In this document: positions 52,848 to 62,521 of the stretch, piece after piece
Layout of the letters: every line of letters begins with the position of its first letter
Numbering within the stretch: position 1 is the first letter of the stretch
Assembly (NCBI GenBank): GCA_028288705.1
Contig: JAQBNH010000005.1
Coordinates: forward strand, 1-64,000
DNA length: 64,000 bases
Reading direction: 5' to 3'
DNA from: Ferruginibacter sp.
Lineage (GTDB): Bacteria > Bacteroidota > Bacteroidia > Chitinophagales > Chitinophagaceae
Translations under genes and position numbers: made by a program
Notes under the pieces: model-generated
Seen by the model: the letters and a program-made list of their open reading frames with translations, nothing else
Databases searched by the model: none
Told to the model about the DNA's origin: nothing

Positions 52848-53432
52848 ATGAACCTGCACATTAAATACATGGTAAGCCGTCGTTGCCAGATGATGGTGAA
52901 AGCCGAACTGAAAAAACTGGGTATCAATTACGTCATCGTAGAACTTGGTATGGTGGAAATGCTTGAACATATCAGCCCTGAACAAAATGAAGCACTACGC
53001 CGAAACCTGCTGGCCTCCGGACTCGAGTTGTTAGATGATAAAAAAACCATCCTCATCGAAAAAATAAAAAACGTTATCATCGATATGGTTCATAACCATG
53101 AAGAACTTCCCGCTACAAATTATTCTGTTTATATAAGCGAAAAACTAGACTACGATTACACCTACCTCGCTAATATTTTTTCTGAAACGCAGGGTGTTAC
53201 TATCCAGCAATATATCATCATTCATAAGATCGAACGCGCGAAAGAACTCATCATTTACGATGAGATCAATCTCACCGAGATCGCTGAAAAGCTGGGCTAT
53301 AGCAGTGTTGCGCATTTGTCCAATCAATTTAAAAAGATCACCGGACTTACTCCCACATTCTTTAAATCCCTGAAGCAACAAAAAAGGATTCAGCTTGAAA
53401 ACCTCGGCCAGCGCCAGACCCAATCCACTTAA
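52848..53432 (+). CDS. AraC/XylS-type transcription regulator
   Basis: 194 aa. The C-terminal half (about 95-185) is an AraC HTH pair: YTYLANIFSETQGVTIQQYI and LTEIAEKLGYSSVAHLSNQF with KKITGLTPTFFK. The N-terminal 90 residues (HIKYMVSRRCQMMVKAELKK, IVELGMVEMLEH) form a short alpha/beta domain common in small Bacteroidota AraC proteins, without a cupin. It precedes the ice-binding lipoprotein gene by 181 bp with a likely terminator between; local regulation of that gene is a guess. Confidence 0.9.
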   Translation: MNLHIKYMVSRRCQMMVKAELKKLGINYVIVELGMVEMLEHISPEQNEALRRNLLASGLELLDDKKTILIEKIKNVIIDMVHNHEELPATNYSVYISEKLDYDYTYLANIFSETQGVTIQQYIIIHKIERAKELIIYDEINLTEIAEKLGYSSVAHLSNQFKKITGLTPTFFKSLKQQKRIQLENLGQRQTQST

Positions 53433-53452
53433 CATTCAGCAGCAGATCATAT

Positions 53453-53490
53453 AACCCTGTTCTACTTAATAATCATATTCCAGGGTTTTT
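53453..53490 (+). terminator. Possible terminator after the AraC-type gene
   Basis: AACCCTG / CAGGGTT stem with a 21-nt AT-rich loop and TTTTT at the end. The long loop makes it weaker. Confidence 0.5.
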
Positions 53491-53613
53491 CGTAAACAGG
53501 AACATGAGATATATGTAACCCTTTTCAATAAGGCTGTAACAATTCAGAGCGCGTATAACAAGAACTTTGCCGCGCAGTCCGCTGCACTTTAACCTACATT
53601 AAAACACCAAATC

Positions 53614-55788
53614 ATGAAAAAAGCCCTGCCGCAACGCGGTAACAGTCTTTCCCGACCCTTAACAAAAAAATTCTTTACACCCCTTAAACAATGTTTATTA
53701 GCTTTTGTGCTATTAGCTGCGTTTATTGCAGGTTGTAGAAAAGTAACCGAAGATGCAGGCCTGTCGGGCATTTGCCCGGTTGTTGTTTCTACAAGTCCGG
53801 CCGACAGTGCTGTTGATGTATCAATCATCAGTGGCCTGAGTGCAACCTTTAACGAAGTAATGGACCCTGCTACCATCAACAGCAGCAGCTTTACTTTAAT
53901 GCAAGGCACAACGCTGGTAACCGGTACCGTTAGCTACAGTGGCCTCACAGCTTATTTCACACCATCAGCGCCACTCAGCCTGAATACGAAGTACACTGCA
54001 ACCATCACAACGGCTGCAAAAGATCTTGCAGGGAATGCTTTAAAACAAAATTACAACTGGACATTCACGACGAGTGCGTCTGCCGATATCACCGCACCGG
54101 TGATCATCAGTACAGATCCTGCAAACGGCGTTGTTGGGGTTGTTTTGAATAAAAGAATTTCTGCCAACTTCAGTAAACTGATGAACCCGGCTACGATCAA
54201 TAACGCAAGCTTCCTGTTGAAACAAGGAACAAATGCGATCGCCGGTGTTGTTAGCTATTCCGGAACAACGGCAGTGTTTACCCCTTCCGCAAACCTTACC
54301 ATTAATACCGTTTATACAGCAACGATCACAACGGCAGTAAAAGACCTTTCCGGTAACGCCTTGGTAGCAGATTACACCTGGACGTTTACGACAGGCGCTG
54401 CTACGGATGTTGTAGCTCCAACTGTTATCTCCACTGATCCTGCGAATGGCGCGATCAACGTATTACTGACTAATAAACCTTCTGCAACCTTCAGCGAAGC
54501 AATGAACCCCGCAACTTTAAACAATGCGAGTTTCACCCTTAGCAAGAACGGTGTTCCTGTTGCAGGTACGGTATCTTATTCCGGCCTCACTGCAGTTTTT
54601 ACTCCTTCATTGAATTTTACAGCGAATAGTATTTATGTAGCCACGATCACTACTGCGGCGCAAGACCTTGCAGGGAATGCACTCGCTGCAAATTACACCT
54701 GGAGTTTCACAACCGGCGCACTAGGCGATATGGTTGCTCCAACAGTTATTTCAACTGATCCGCTGAATAATGCAACCGGCGTGACTGTCAGCAAAAAGCC
54801 AACGGCAACCTTCAGCGAACAAATGAACCCTGCAACGATCAACAGCAGTACATTTATTTTAAAGCAGGGAGCAAACAGCGTTAATGGAACCGTTTCTTAC
54901 TCAGGAACAACAGCGATGTTCTCACCAGCTGCAAACCTGGCGCCTAACACGCTTTATACTGCTACGATCACGAACAGTGTGAAAGACCTGGCGGGAAATT
55001 CCATGTTAAGTAATTACACATGGTCATTTACAACAGGTACCTCTATCACGCCACCGGCTTTAGGATCGGCAGCGATGTTTGGTGTGTTTGGCGGAAGTGC
55101 AGGTGTAACCAACCAGGGCCTCAATACAATGATCAACAATGGTAGTATCGGAACAACAGGTGCTTCCACTTTGATCACTGGTTTACATGATGGCACTACC
55201 GGTGATATCTATACAGAAACTCCTCTAAATAAAGGGACCGTTTCCGGAAGAATTTACACTGCACCTCCTGCCCCAGGTACGGCAACTTCATTCGCGATTG
55301 CCACGCAGGGCGCGATAGATGCACAGATCGCTTACAACAGTATTTCACCGGCTGCAAGGCCAGGTGGTATTGATCCGGGCGCTGGTGAATTGGGCGGACT
55401 TACTTTACCTCCGGGTGTTTATAAATCAGCCAGTGGTACATTTAAAATCACGAATGGCCCGCTTACACTGGATGCAATGGGCGATCCGAATGCCGTGTGG
55501 ATTTTCCAGACAGCTGCAGGGTTAACAGTTGGTATCGCAGGTCCATCGGGCGCACGCAGCGTAAACCTGATCAACCAGGCACAATCTAAAAATGTCTTCT
55601 GGTATGTCGGTAGTGCAGCAACGATCAATGGTGCCGGTGGCGGCGTGATGGTTGGTACGATCATCGCTTCTGCTGGCGTAACTTTTTCTACCGCAGGTAA
55701 CACCGTACAAACAGTGCTTAACGGCCGTGCATTATCATTAAATGCTTCAGTGACTTTAGTGAACACGACGATCAACGTTCCTCAATAG
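53614..55788 (+). CDS. Ice-binding (DUF3494) lipoprotein with four SbsA-Ig-like repeats
   Basis: 724 aa. N-terminal basic stretch then CLLAFVLLAAFIAGC, a lipobox with Cys near residue 42. Four tandem Ig-like repeats of about 105 residues (SATFNEVMDPATIN, then TATITTAAKDLAGN and YTWSFTTG in each) run to about residue 475. From 480 to the end: DUF3494 ice-binding domain (ALGSAAMFGVFGGSAGVTN, GGLTLPPGVYKS, DPNAVWIFQTA, NVFWYVGSAATINGAGGG), a beta-solenoid that binds ice. Surface-anchored with a stalk. Operon with OmpA-type gene. Suggests growth in cold or icy habitat. Confidence 0.93.
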   Translation: MKKALPQRGNSLSRPLTKKFFTPLKQCLLAFVLLAAFIAGCRKVTEDAGLSGICPVVVSTSPADSAVDVSIISGLSATFNEVMDPATINSSSFTLMQGTTLVTGTVSYSGLTAYFTPSAPLSLNTKYTATITTAAKDLAGNALKQNYNWTFTTSASADITAPVIISTDPANGVVGVVLNKRISANFSKLMNPATINNASFLLKQGTNAIAGVVSYSGTTAVFTPSANLTINTVYTATITTAVKDLSGNALVADYTWTFTTGAATDVVAPTVISTDPANGAINVLLTNKPSATFSEAMNPATLNNASFTLSKNGVPVAGTVSYSGLTAVFTPSLNFTANSIYVATITTAAQDLAGNALAANYTWSFTTGALGDMVAPTVISTDPLNNATGVTVSKKPTATFSEQMNPATINSSTFILKQGANSVNGTVSYSGTTAMFSPAANLAPNTLYTATITNSVKDLAGNSMLSNYTWSFTTGTSITPPALGSAAMFGVFGGSAGVTNQGLNTMINNGSIGTTGASTLITGLHDGTTGDIYTETPLNKGTVSGRIYTAPPAPGTATSFAIATQGAIDAQIAYNSISPAARPGGIDPGAGELGGLTLPPGVYKSASGTFKITNGPLTLDAMGDPNAVWIFQTAAGLTVGIAGPSGARSVNLINQAQSKNVFWYVGSAATINGAGGGVMVGTIIASAGVTFSTAGNTVQTVLNGRALSLNASVTLVNTTINVPQ

Positions 55789-55794
55789 TATTTA

Positions 55795-55823
55795 CAGGCC
55801 CTGTTCATACAGGGCCTGTTATT
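55795..55823 (+). terminator. Hairpin between ice-binding and OmpA-type genes
   Basis: Perfect 10-bp CAGGCCCTGT / ACAGGGCCTG with TCAT loop, then TTATTTCATTT. Could attenuate read-through or define mRNA ends. Confidence 0.65.
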
Positions 55824-55847
55824 TCATTTCCATTCTAAATCATTTAT

Positions 55848-57815
55848 ATGTCATTTTTTAATATGTCTAAGACGGCAACTTCAGTAGCCTTGTTGCTGCT
55901 TTCTGCCACAGCTCTGCAGGCTCAGCAAAAACAAGCCCCCCAGCCTAAATGGTTATTCGGTGCTTCTGCAGCTGCTAACTTTAATTTTTTCCAGGGAACA
56001 ACACAGATGCTGAATGCATCAGTAACCACCCCAACTGCATTTCATAAAGGCAACGGTATTCGTCCGTATGCTTCCTTACTGGCGGAGTTTCATCCAAACA
56101 AAGTGCTCGGTGCGATGTTGAATGTTGCCTACGATAACCGTGGCGGCGAATTCAATACCGTAACTGCACCTTGTGATTGCCCGGCTGATTTAAAGACGAA
56201 CCTCAGTTACGTAAATATCGAACCGTCTCTTCGCCTGGCGCCTTTCGCTTCCTCTTTTTATGTATTCGCCGGACCGGTGATCGGGCTGAATGTAAGCAAC
56301 AAGTTTACTTACGAACAGGAAAAGCAAACAACGAAAACGGGTGAGTGGTCTGATACCAAGAAAACTGTTGTATCAGCGCAAGCCGGTATGGGTATGGACT
56401 TTGACTTATCTGCACCTGCTTCAAATGTGAAAACGATCCTATCTCCATTTGTTTCCTTTCAGTCAAACCTCGGGCGCGACCCTCGCGCTACTGAATCATG
56501 GTCGGTTTATACCGTTCGTGCAGGACTGGCTTACAAGTTTGGCCGGATCAGCAAGGGTAGCAAATCAACTGCGACGGTAAATACAGCGGTTGTTGTAACT
56601 ACCCCGGCAGTTGTAGCAGCTAAAGCCATCACATTAAACATACAAACGCCTGCGCCATCAACGGTTACGGTTAAAGTGAAAGAAACATTCCCCTTCAGGA
56701 ACTCTGTATTTTTCAATATGGGTTCTTCGGATATCCCGGCCCGTTATACTCAGTTGAGTACAAGCCAGGCAGCTGCTTTCCGCGAAGGACAGTTGCAGGA
56801 ATTGCAACCCACTGATTTAAGCAATGGCCGTTCTTCACGCCAGCTCGCGGTATATCATCATATCCTGAATATTTTGGGAGACAGGTTACGTAGCAATCCC
56901 GCTGCAACGATTAAACTGACTGGTGCATCAGAAAAAAATCCGGTTGAAGGAAAATTGATGGCAGATAATATCAGCGGCTACCTGGTGAACAACTATGGTA
57001 TCAATCCTTCCAGGATCACGACTGCAGGCCGTGATCGCCCGTTGATTCCTTCTGAACAGCCGGGTGCTGTAAATGATATTGCTTTATTGCGCGAAGGCGA
57101 CAGGAGAGTGGATATTGAAAGTGCTTCTCCCGAAATGCTGATGCAGGTAGGTGGTGCGAAATTCCTGAAACCTGTTCAACTGGTAGAAAATGAACAGAAA
57201 GCCAACAACGTGATCTTCACAGTGCAAGGTGCTACGGAAACGCTGAAGTCATGGTCTGTAGATATTACGGATAGCAAAGCTGTTCCCCAACATTACGGGC
57301 CGTATACTGCAACACAAGCATCTATTCCTGTAAAAACGATTTTAGGTAAGAACCTTTCAGGAGAATATAACATAACGATGAACGGTACACGCAATGATGG
57401 AACTGCTGTTCAGCAGAAAGATCATTTCTCTATCTTGAAATCAGAAATCATCCAGCAGGAAGGATTACGTTATAGCATCCTGTTCGATTTCGATCAGTCG
57501 AAATCTATTGCTGCTTACGAAAAATTCCTCACAGACGTGGTTACACCGCTGATCCCTGCAAATGGTAAGGTGATCATTCATGGTCATACCGATGTGATTG
57601 GTGAAGAATTGTACAATCAGAACTTATCTAAAGAAAGAGCTGATGGTGCACAACGCATCATTGAAAAAGCTTTATCAGCAAGAGGTACGAAAGGCGTTAC
57701 TTTCCAGACAACTGCTTACGGTGAAGACGGTGCGAAAGCCCCTTTCGAAAATAATTTACCGGAAGAAAGATTTTACAACAGGACTGTTGTGATTGATATT
57801 TTTCCAGGGAAGTAA
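55848..57815 (+). CDS. OmpA-family protein with N-terminal beta barrel
   Basis: 655 aa. Signal region ends TALQAQ; residues about 30-235 form an outer-membrane beta-barrel (WLFGASAAANFNFFQGTTQM, RPYASLLAEFHPNK, AGLAYKFGR). A first OmpA-like part lies around 280-430 (NSVFFNMGSSDIPARYTQL, then GDRRVDIE), a second complete OmpA domain around 538-650 (ILFDFDQSKSIAAYEKFL, VIIHGHTDVIGEELYNQNLS), which binds peptidoglycan. Follows the ice-binding gene by 59 bp and is ended by a strong terminator. Likely anchors surface material to the wall. Two starts (55848 and 55863) are possible. Confidence 0.9.
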   Translation: MSFFNMSKTATSVALLLLSATALQAQQKQAPQPKWLFGASAAANFNFFQGTTQMLNASVTTPTAFHKGNGIRPYASLLAEFHPNKVLGAMLNVAYDNRGGEFNTVTAPCDCPADLKTNLSYVNIEPSLRLAPFASSFYVFAGPVIGLNVSNKFTYEQEKQTTKTGEWSDTKKTVVSAQAGMGMDFDLSAPASNVKTILSPFVSFQSNLGRDPRATESWSVYTVRAGLAYKFGRISKGSKSTATVNTAVVVTTPAVVAAKAITLNIQTPAPSTVTVKVKETFPFRNSVFFNMGSSDIPARYTQLSTSQAAAFREGQLQELQPTDLSNGRSSRQLAVYHHILNILGDRLRSNPAATIKLTGASEKNPVEGKLMADNISGYLVNNYGINPSRITTAGRDRPLIPSEQPGAVNDIALLREGDRRVDIESASPEMLMQVGGAKFLKPVQLVENEQKANNVIFTVQGATETLKSWSVDITDSKAVPQHYGPYTATQASIPVKTILGKNLSGEYNITMNGTRNDGTAVQQKDHFSILKSEIIQQEGLRYSILFDFDQSKSIAAYEKFLTDVVTPLIPANGKVIIHGHTDVIGEELYNQNLSKERADGAQRIIEKALSARGTKGVTFQTTAYGEDGAKAPFENNLPEERFYNRTVVIDIFPGK

Positions 57816-57834
57816 AAACAACTAAATTCTTTTT

Positions 57835-57867
57835 AAAAAGCGCTTCGTGATTGAAGCGCTTTTTTTT
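57835..57867 (+). terminator. Terminator of the OmpA-type gene
   Basis: Perfect 12-bp AAAAAGCGCTTC / GAAGCGCTTTTT with a 6-nt loop and T-run. Confidence 0.95.
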
Positions 57868-58025
57868 AACCACAAAGTTTCGCTACTAAGGCACTAAAAC
57901 AGAAAGGTTTTACCACAGAGTTACCGGAGTTTAACGCAGAGTTTCACAGAGTTTTTTGGCCACTAAGGCAGAAAGACTGAAAGGACCACAAAGACAGAGG
58001 CACTGCTTCTTTTTTACTTCCTGCT
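57868..58025. repeat. CCACAGAG-type dispersed repeat, copy 2
   Basis: ACCACAGAGTTACCGGAG (57912 on), TTTCACAGAGTTTTTTGG, then GCAGAAAGACTGAAAGGACC and GGCACTGCTTCTTTTTTACT, aligning with copy 1 along about 115 bp. Confidence 0.75.
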
Positions 58026-58047
58026 TTCTACATGCAAGAACGCTTTT

Positions 58048-60156
58048 CTAATCCCCCTTATACCCGCACTGCCATAAAATAAAAGCTTTCTCGATCGCAT
58101 CGTCCTTCAGGTATTCGTTTACGTTAGCACCACCGAAATGACCGCCGGCATAATTGACTTTTAATAAGACCGGTAAGCCGGATGCCGTGCTGTTTTGCAC
58201 GGCAGCAGCGAATTTACCCGGGCTCCAGCTGATCACGCGGGGATCGTTAAATCCGGTGCTGATCAGCATCGCAGGATATTTCACCCCTTTTACCACATGG
58301 CTCAGGGCATCCATTTCTGCCAAAGCTTTGGCTTCTTCTTCAATTTTTACGGTTCCGAATTCCGGGACGTTGACAGGGCCGTTCGGACTAAATTCTAAAC
58401 GCAAAGTATTCAGGCAACCCACACGTGGGATCGCAGCCTTGAAAAGATCAGGGCGCTCCGTGATCGCCCTGCCAATCAGGATACCTCCGGCACTGGTACC
58501 GGTACCGGCTAAACGATCGGAGGAAGTATATTTCTGGTTGACTAAATATTCACCTGCTGCAATAAAATCTTTCCAGGTATTGGCCTTGGTTGTTTTGAAG
58601 CCCGCCAAATGCCAGTCTTCCCCTAACTCGCCACCACCGCGGATATGCGCGAAGGCCAGCACCACACCGCGACGTAACATCGCCAGGTTAGTAAAACTGA
58701 AATAAGGCGTGCTCGACATGCCATAAGCACCATAGCCATCGAGGTAGCAAATATTGCTGCCATCCTTTTTAAATTTCGTTTTATCATACACGATGCTCAG
58801 CGGCACTTTCGTCCCGTCATGGGAAATGATATCCACTTCTTCCGAAACTAAATCGCCGATTCCCGGAATCTGCAAAGGCGTATAAAAAACACTTTTTGCA
58901 AACTTGCCGTTCGACGCATTATAGTCGTAATGATTATAAGGATCTGTCCAGGACGTACTCACCACGTCCATATCATCTGACTCCTCATCCCATGGACTCG
59001 CATACACCATGCCTTTCAATGGCACGGGCAGGTCGCTGACCGCTCCTGTTTTAAGATCTAGTTTCTTCGTGCTGGTGGCAATACCTTTTACATTGCTGTT
59101 GACATAGAGATAATTGTTACTGGCTGCAAGTCCCTGTATCACTTCCTCGCGGGCACTGAAGATTTTTACCGGCGTTGCTTTCATTCCACCTGTCAGCGCA
59201 TATTTGTACAAATCACCGGAAGGGTTATCCTTTACCGTTAGTGCATACACATTGTCTCCGCGCACATAGGCCTGGGTGATCTTATCCGCACGAGTACAAA
59301 AAGGTTTCCAGTTGATCTTACCGGAAGTTAATTCAGCCACCGGTGCATAATACAATTGCGCATTGCGTTCTACGGTTTCCCTGCCCGCCAGCATATAATT
59401 GCCATTGGGAAAAATATAAACTGATGGGTATTCCTCCGGCAGGATACCCAGGTTGGTATTATTGGACGCACTTAAGATCTCTGTCTTTTTTCCATGGTCA
59501 AAGAGCATCAGTTTGGTATTAAGCGTGGCGTCCATGCTGTGCACATCAGAGCTGCCATGCTGGTAATAAAAGAAGCGGTTGCTTTTTGGTAACCAGCCCG
59601 GGCTGGAAGAATTGAGGATAGAATCCCCGGTGAATTTTTTCGTGCGTGTATCCATCAAATAAATATTGCCAATTTCTTTACCCGGTTCTGTCAGGTTGAG
59701 TGCGAGCGTTTTTCCGTCATCAGAAACGCCCCAGCTGTTTAATTCAAATTTACCGGAGGCGTATGTTTCGGGGTTGAATAATTCCTGCGTGCCGCCCTTT
59801 TTGTCCATCATGTAGAGCCGTAATTTCTGTTGGGAGGGCAGGCGTTTCTGGAAAAAATATTCGCCGTTCTTTTTAACGATGCTGCCATATTTCACGGTAC
59901 GGATCTTATCTGCTTCGATGTTTTCGTTGTACAATGTCTGCACCAGCGGCATCGTATTGATCACTTTATTCGTGTAATCATCCTGTGCTTTAAACCAACT
60001 AATCGTCTCCGGTTTTTCCAGGTATTCCATCCAGCGATAGGGATCCGGGTATTTCTTCCCGAACCAGGTATCGGCGCTGTCGGTCATCGGGGAAGCGGGG
60101 TATTGTGCATAGCTGCTGATGCAAACCAGGAGCAGGAGGGAGAAGATCGATTTCAT
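58048..60156 (-). CDS. Prolyl oligopeptidase (S9A)
   Basis: 702 aa with signal peptide MKSIFSLLLLVCISSYAQ (start at 60156; an upstream in-frame ATG at 60210 adds 18 residues). N-terminal S9 seven-blade propeller (DPYRWMEYLEKPETISWFKAQ and following), then alpha/beta hydrolase with Ser in TGTSAGGIL (about 555), Asp in STGFNDPRV (about 639) and His in AGGHFGG (about 672). The family cuts short peptides after proline. Exported to the periplasm in Bacteroidota. Monocistronic. Confidence 0.94.
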   Translation of the reverse strand: MKSIFSLLLLVCISSYAQYPASPMTDSADTWFGKKYPDPYRWMEYLEKPETISWFKAQDDYTNKVINTMPLVQTLYNENIEADKIRTVKYGSIVKKNGEYFFQKRLPSQQKLRLYMMDKKGGTQELFNPETYASGKFELNSWGVSDDGKTLALNLTEPGKEIGNIYLMDTRTKKFTGDSILNSSSPGWLPKSNRFFYYQHGSSDVHSMDATLNTKLMLFDHGKKTEILSASNNTNLGILPEEYPSVYIFPNGNYMLAGRETVERNAQLYYAPVAELTSGKINWKPFCTRADKITQAYVRGDNVYALTVKDNPSGDLYKYALTGGMKATPVKIFSAREEVIQGLAASNNYLYVNSNVKGIATSTKKLDLKTGAVSDLPVPLKGMVYASPWDEESDDMDVVSTSWTDPYNHYDYNASNGKFAKSVFYTPLQIPGIGDLVSEEVDIISHDGTKVPLSIVYDKTKFKKDGSNICYLDGYGAYGMSSTPYFSFTNLAMLRRGVVLAFAHIRGGGELGEDWHLAGFKTTKANTWKDFIAAGEYLVNQKYTSSDRLAGTGTSAGGILIGRAITERPDLFKAAIPRVGCLNTLRLEFSPNGPVNVPEFGTVKIEEEAKALAEMDALSHVVKGVKYPAMLISTGFNDPRVISWSPGKFAAAVQNSTASGLPVLLKVNYAGGHFGGANVNEYLKDDAIEKAFILWQCGYKGD

Positions 60157-60232
60157 GTTGAAAAGTTTAAGTGAGAAGGAGGGGATATATAAATGTAAAA
60201 TATATATCATATAAATGCAATAGCGATGTTAT

Positions 60233-60530
60233 TACCACAGAGTTTCCAGAGTTACGCACAGAGGATCACAGAGTTTTTTTCGCCACGGAGGCACGAAAAC
60301 AGAAAGGAAATGCAGCCCCCGTCTGGTCACCCGACCAATGGGTTAAGTTTTACCACAGAGTTTCGGGAGTTGAGTCCAGAGTCTCACAGAGTCTCCGCCA
60401 CAAGAACGCCAGGGTAGGAAGAGCACAAAGTGTGTTACGTTCTTTCTTTGCGGCCCCTTGCGACATTGCGGCTTTGCGAGAAACTTCGCCACGAAGTAGC
60501 AAAGACAGAAAGGAAACGCAGCCCTGCCTG
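60233..60530. repeat. CCACAGAG-type dispersed repeat, copies 3 and 4
   Basis: Two adjacent copies, ACCACAGAG at 60234 and 60352, each with CACAGAGT and a GCCAC stretch; a CTTTGCG-rich part follows at 60443-60480 and CCACGAAGTAGCAAAGACAG near 60490. No gene in the 388 bp between the peptidase and S74 genes. Confidence 0.7.
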
Positions 60531-60544
60531 GTCTCGGGAATGCG

Positions 60545-62521
60545 TTATTTTTTTTCAAGCGTTGTAACGCGATTTATCAAAAGGTCAATTTGCTGTTGCT
60601 GCATTTTAATGATTGCCTGCTGTTCCTGCATGGCTTTTACAAGCGGCACCACAAACAGCGCATAGCTTAAGCTGTATAAATCGTGCTCATTTTTAGGTTT
60701 GTGAATTCCCTCAAAATCGTAGCCACTTGCATTGGCGGCTTTTTCTACTTCCTGGGCCAGGAAGCCGCTGTTTTTTATTTTCTCCACATCATACTTTCCT
60801 TCAAAATCCTTCGTGTCAGTGTCCCCGGTTATGGCCCGCATTTGTGCCAGGCTTTTGTTGTATGTAACAGGTCGCAAGCGCATAATAAAATCAAGTCCTT
60901 TTACTTCCTCGGTAATATTTTTTTTAATTCTTGCATCAGAGTAAGTTGCCCAGGCAACATGTCCCCCGATAAAACCAGTGCTCATATTTCCTATAAACGC
61001 CTGGTTGCTGGCGGCATTTAAAAATCCCGCATTACCGATACTTATTGTATTGGAGATGCCCGGAGAACCCGAAGCAGTACCACTGTTATCGCCGATGGCA
61101 ATGTTTCCGCTACCCGTGACCAGATAACTTAGAGCAGAATAGCCAATGCCAATATTATCGCCACCGGTTGTACTAGCCACCAGTGCATTGGTGCCAACGG
61201 CTGTATTAAATGATCCGATGGTATTGGATGAAAGAGCACCCGTACCAACCCCGGTATTGGCCTGGCCTGTTGTATTCTGGTAAAGAGAAGAAACACCATG
61301 CGCTGTATTAAAATCACCTGTTGTGTTAGAAAATAGCGCCACATAGCCAGTCCCTGTGTTACTCCGTCCCGTTGAATTGAATTGCAATGCGGAATGTCCG
61401 ATTGCGGTATTGTTTATTCCATTTAAGGCCGATGTCGGATTATTATATAAAAGTGCTCTGCAGCCAATCGCCGTGTTCGCACTGAAATATACCGATCCCC
61501 CATTATTGAAATTCTGGTTGTCTAAAGCATATGTTCCAACAGCAGTATTCTCACTCGCTGTTGTATTGGAAAAAAGTGCATCCACTCCAAAAGCCACATT
61601 GGCTTGCCCGGCAGTATTCGAATAAAGTGCCTCCATTCCGAAGGCAGCGTTCACCTGTCCTGCTATATTTGAATAAAGGGCGTTGTAGCCATTCGCTGTG
61701 TTATTTGCACCGATGCTGTTGAACCTCAAAGCAGAGGATCCGGTTGCCGTATTCTGGGAACCCATGTTAAACTGTAAAGCTCTGCTCCCAATGGCTGTGT
61801 TCTCATTTCCGGAGATGTTATTGGAAAGTGTGTTCACACCCAGCGATGTATTAAAACCTCCGTCAGCGTTCTTAAAAAGTGCATATGGACCGAGGGCAGT
61901 ATTTGCAGTGCCGGTGGTGTTACTAAACAAGCTATGAGTGCCTACAGCTACGTTAGTGGCATTGCCGGTTTGACTGTATAACGAAGAGTCGCCGATTGCC
62001 ACATTTTCACTACCGCTGGTATTGCTTTTAAGCGCAGCCGCACCAAAAGCACTATTCAGAATGCCGATGCTATTGAGGCCCGAATTGAGCCCAAGGAATA
62101 TGTTGCCATTTGAGGAATGAATTTCACCCGCCCATACATTATTCACCTTAAACCGCAGGGGCTGATTGTCGCTTGTCCCTAAGTAATGCGTAGCGGGATT
62201 AGTAGCGTTGTTACCCGTTAACAGCCAGCCAAAAGTCCCTGATGAAGCAAGGTTAGTCCAGCCCGTTCCATTGTAAAACCAATAGGTGTTGGTATCGGTA
62301 TCATACACAAATAATCCTGCAGCAGGCGTTGCAATATTCATGCGCTGCGTGCTGTTCATCCGTGGGGGCAATAAACCTTTTGTTGTGCTTTTTATATCAA
62401 GCAAGGCGCTGCTGTGAGGCGTAGTGCCATCGTTGTTGATGGCCACAGACTGGGAAAAAAGATTGGATACAAAGAGTATTGGCGATATCAAGGCGAGCAG
62501 GCAGGCAATAAACGTTTTCAT
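60545..62521 (-). CDS. Surface protein with YadA-head-like repeats and C-terminal S74 chaperone
   Basis: 658 aa. Signal peptide MKTFIACLLALISPILFVSNLFSQ. Residues 25-110 resemble the N-terminus of Bacteroidota trimeric tail-like proteins (LDIKSTTKGLLPPRM, FVYDTDTNTYWFYNGTGW). Residues about 135-520 are some sixteen 20-24-residue repeats of the type N-T-A-x-G-x-x-A-L-x-x-N, as in trimeric adhesin heads. The C-terminus (about 550-658) is an S74 intramolecular chaperone with the autocleavage motif SDARIKKNI, RPVTYN, and GFLAQEVEKA, and ends in a coiled coil. The chaperone drops off after folding a trimer. Function in host surface or secretion is inferred. Confidence 0.92.
   Translation of the reverse strand: MKTFIACLLALISPILFVSNLFSQSVAINNDGTTPHSSALLDIKSTTKGLLPPRMNSTQRMNIATPAAGLFVYDTDTNTYWFYNGTGWTNLASSGTFGWLLTGNNATNPATHYLGTSDNQPLRFKVNNVWAGEIHSSNGNIFLGLNSGLNSIGILNSAFGAAALKSNTSGSENVAIGDSSLYSQTGNATNVAVGTHSLFSNTTGTANTALGPYALFKNADGGFNTSLGVNTLSNNISGNENTAIGSRALQFNMGSQNTATGSSALRFNSIGANNTANGYNALYSNIAGQVNAAFGMEALYSNTAGQANVAFGVDALFSNTTASENTAVGTYALDNQNFNNGGSVYFSANTAIGCRALLYNNPTSALNGINNTAIGHSALQFNSTGRSNTGTGYVALFSNTTGDFNTAHGVSSLYQNTTGQANTGVGTGALSSNTIGSFNTAVGTNALVASTTGGDNIGIGYSALSYLVTGSGNIAIGDNSGTASGSPGISNTISIGNAGFLNAASNQAFIGNMSTGFIGGHVAWATYSDARIKKNITEEVKGLDFIMRLRPVTYNKSLAQMRAITGDTDTKDFEGKYDVEKIKNSGFLAQEVEKAANASGYDFEGIHKPKNEHDLYSLSYALFVVPLVKAMQEQQAIIKMQQQQIDLLINRVTTLEKK

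Noticed and set aside
60545..62521. Prophage tail fibre
   Set aside because: S74 domains occur in phage tailspikes, but there is a signal peptide and no phage gene nearby.
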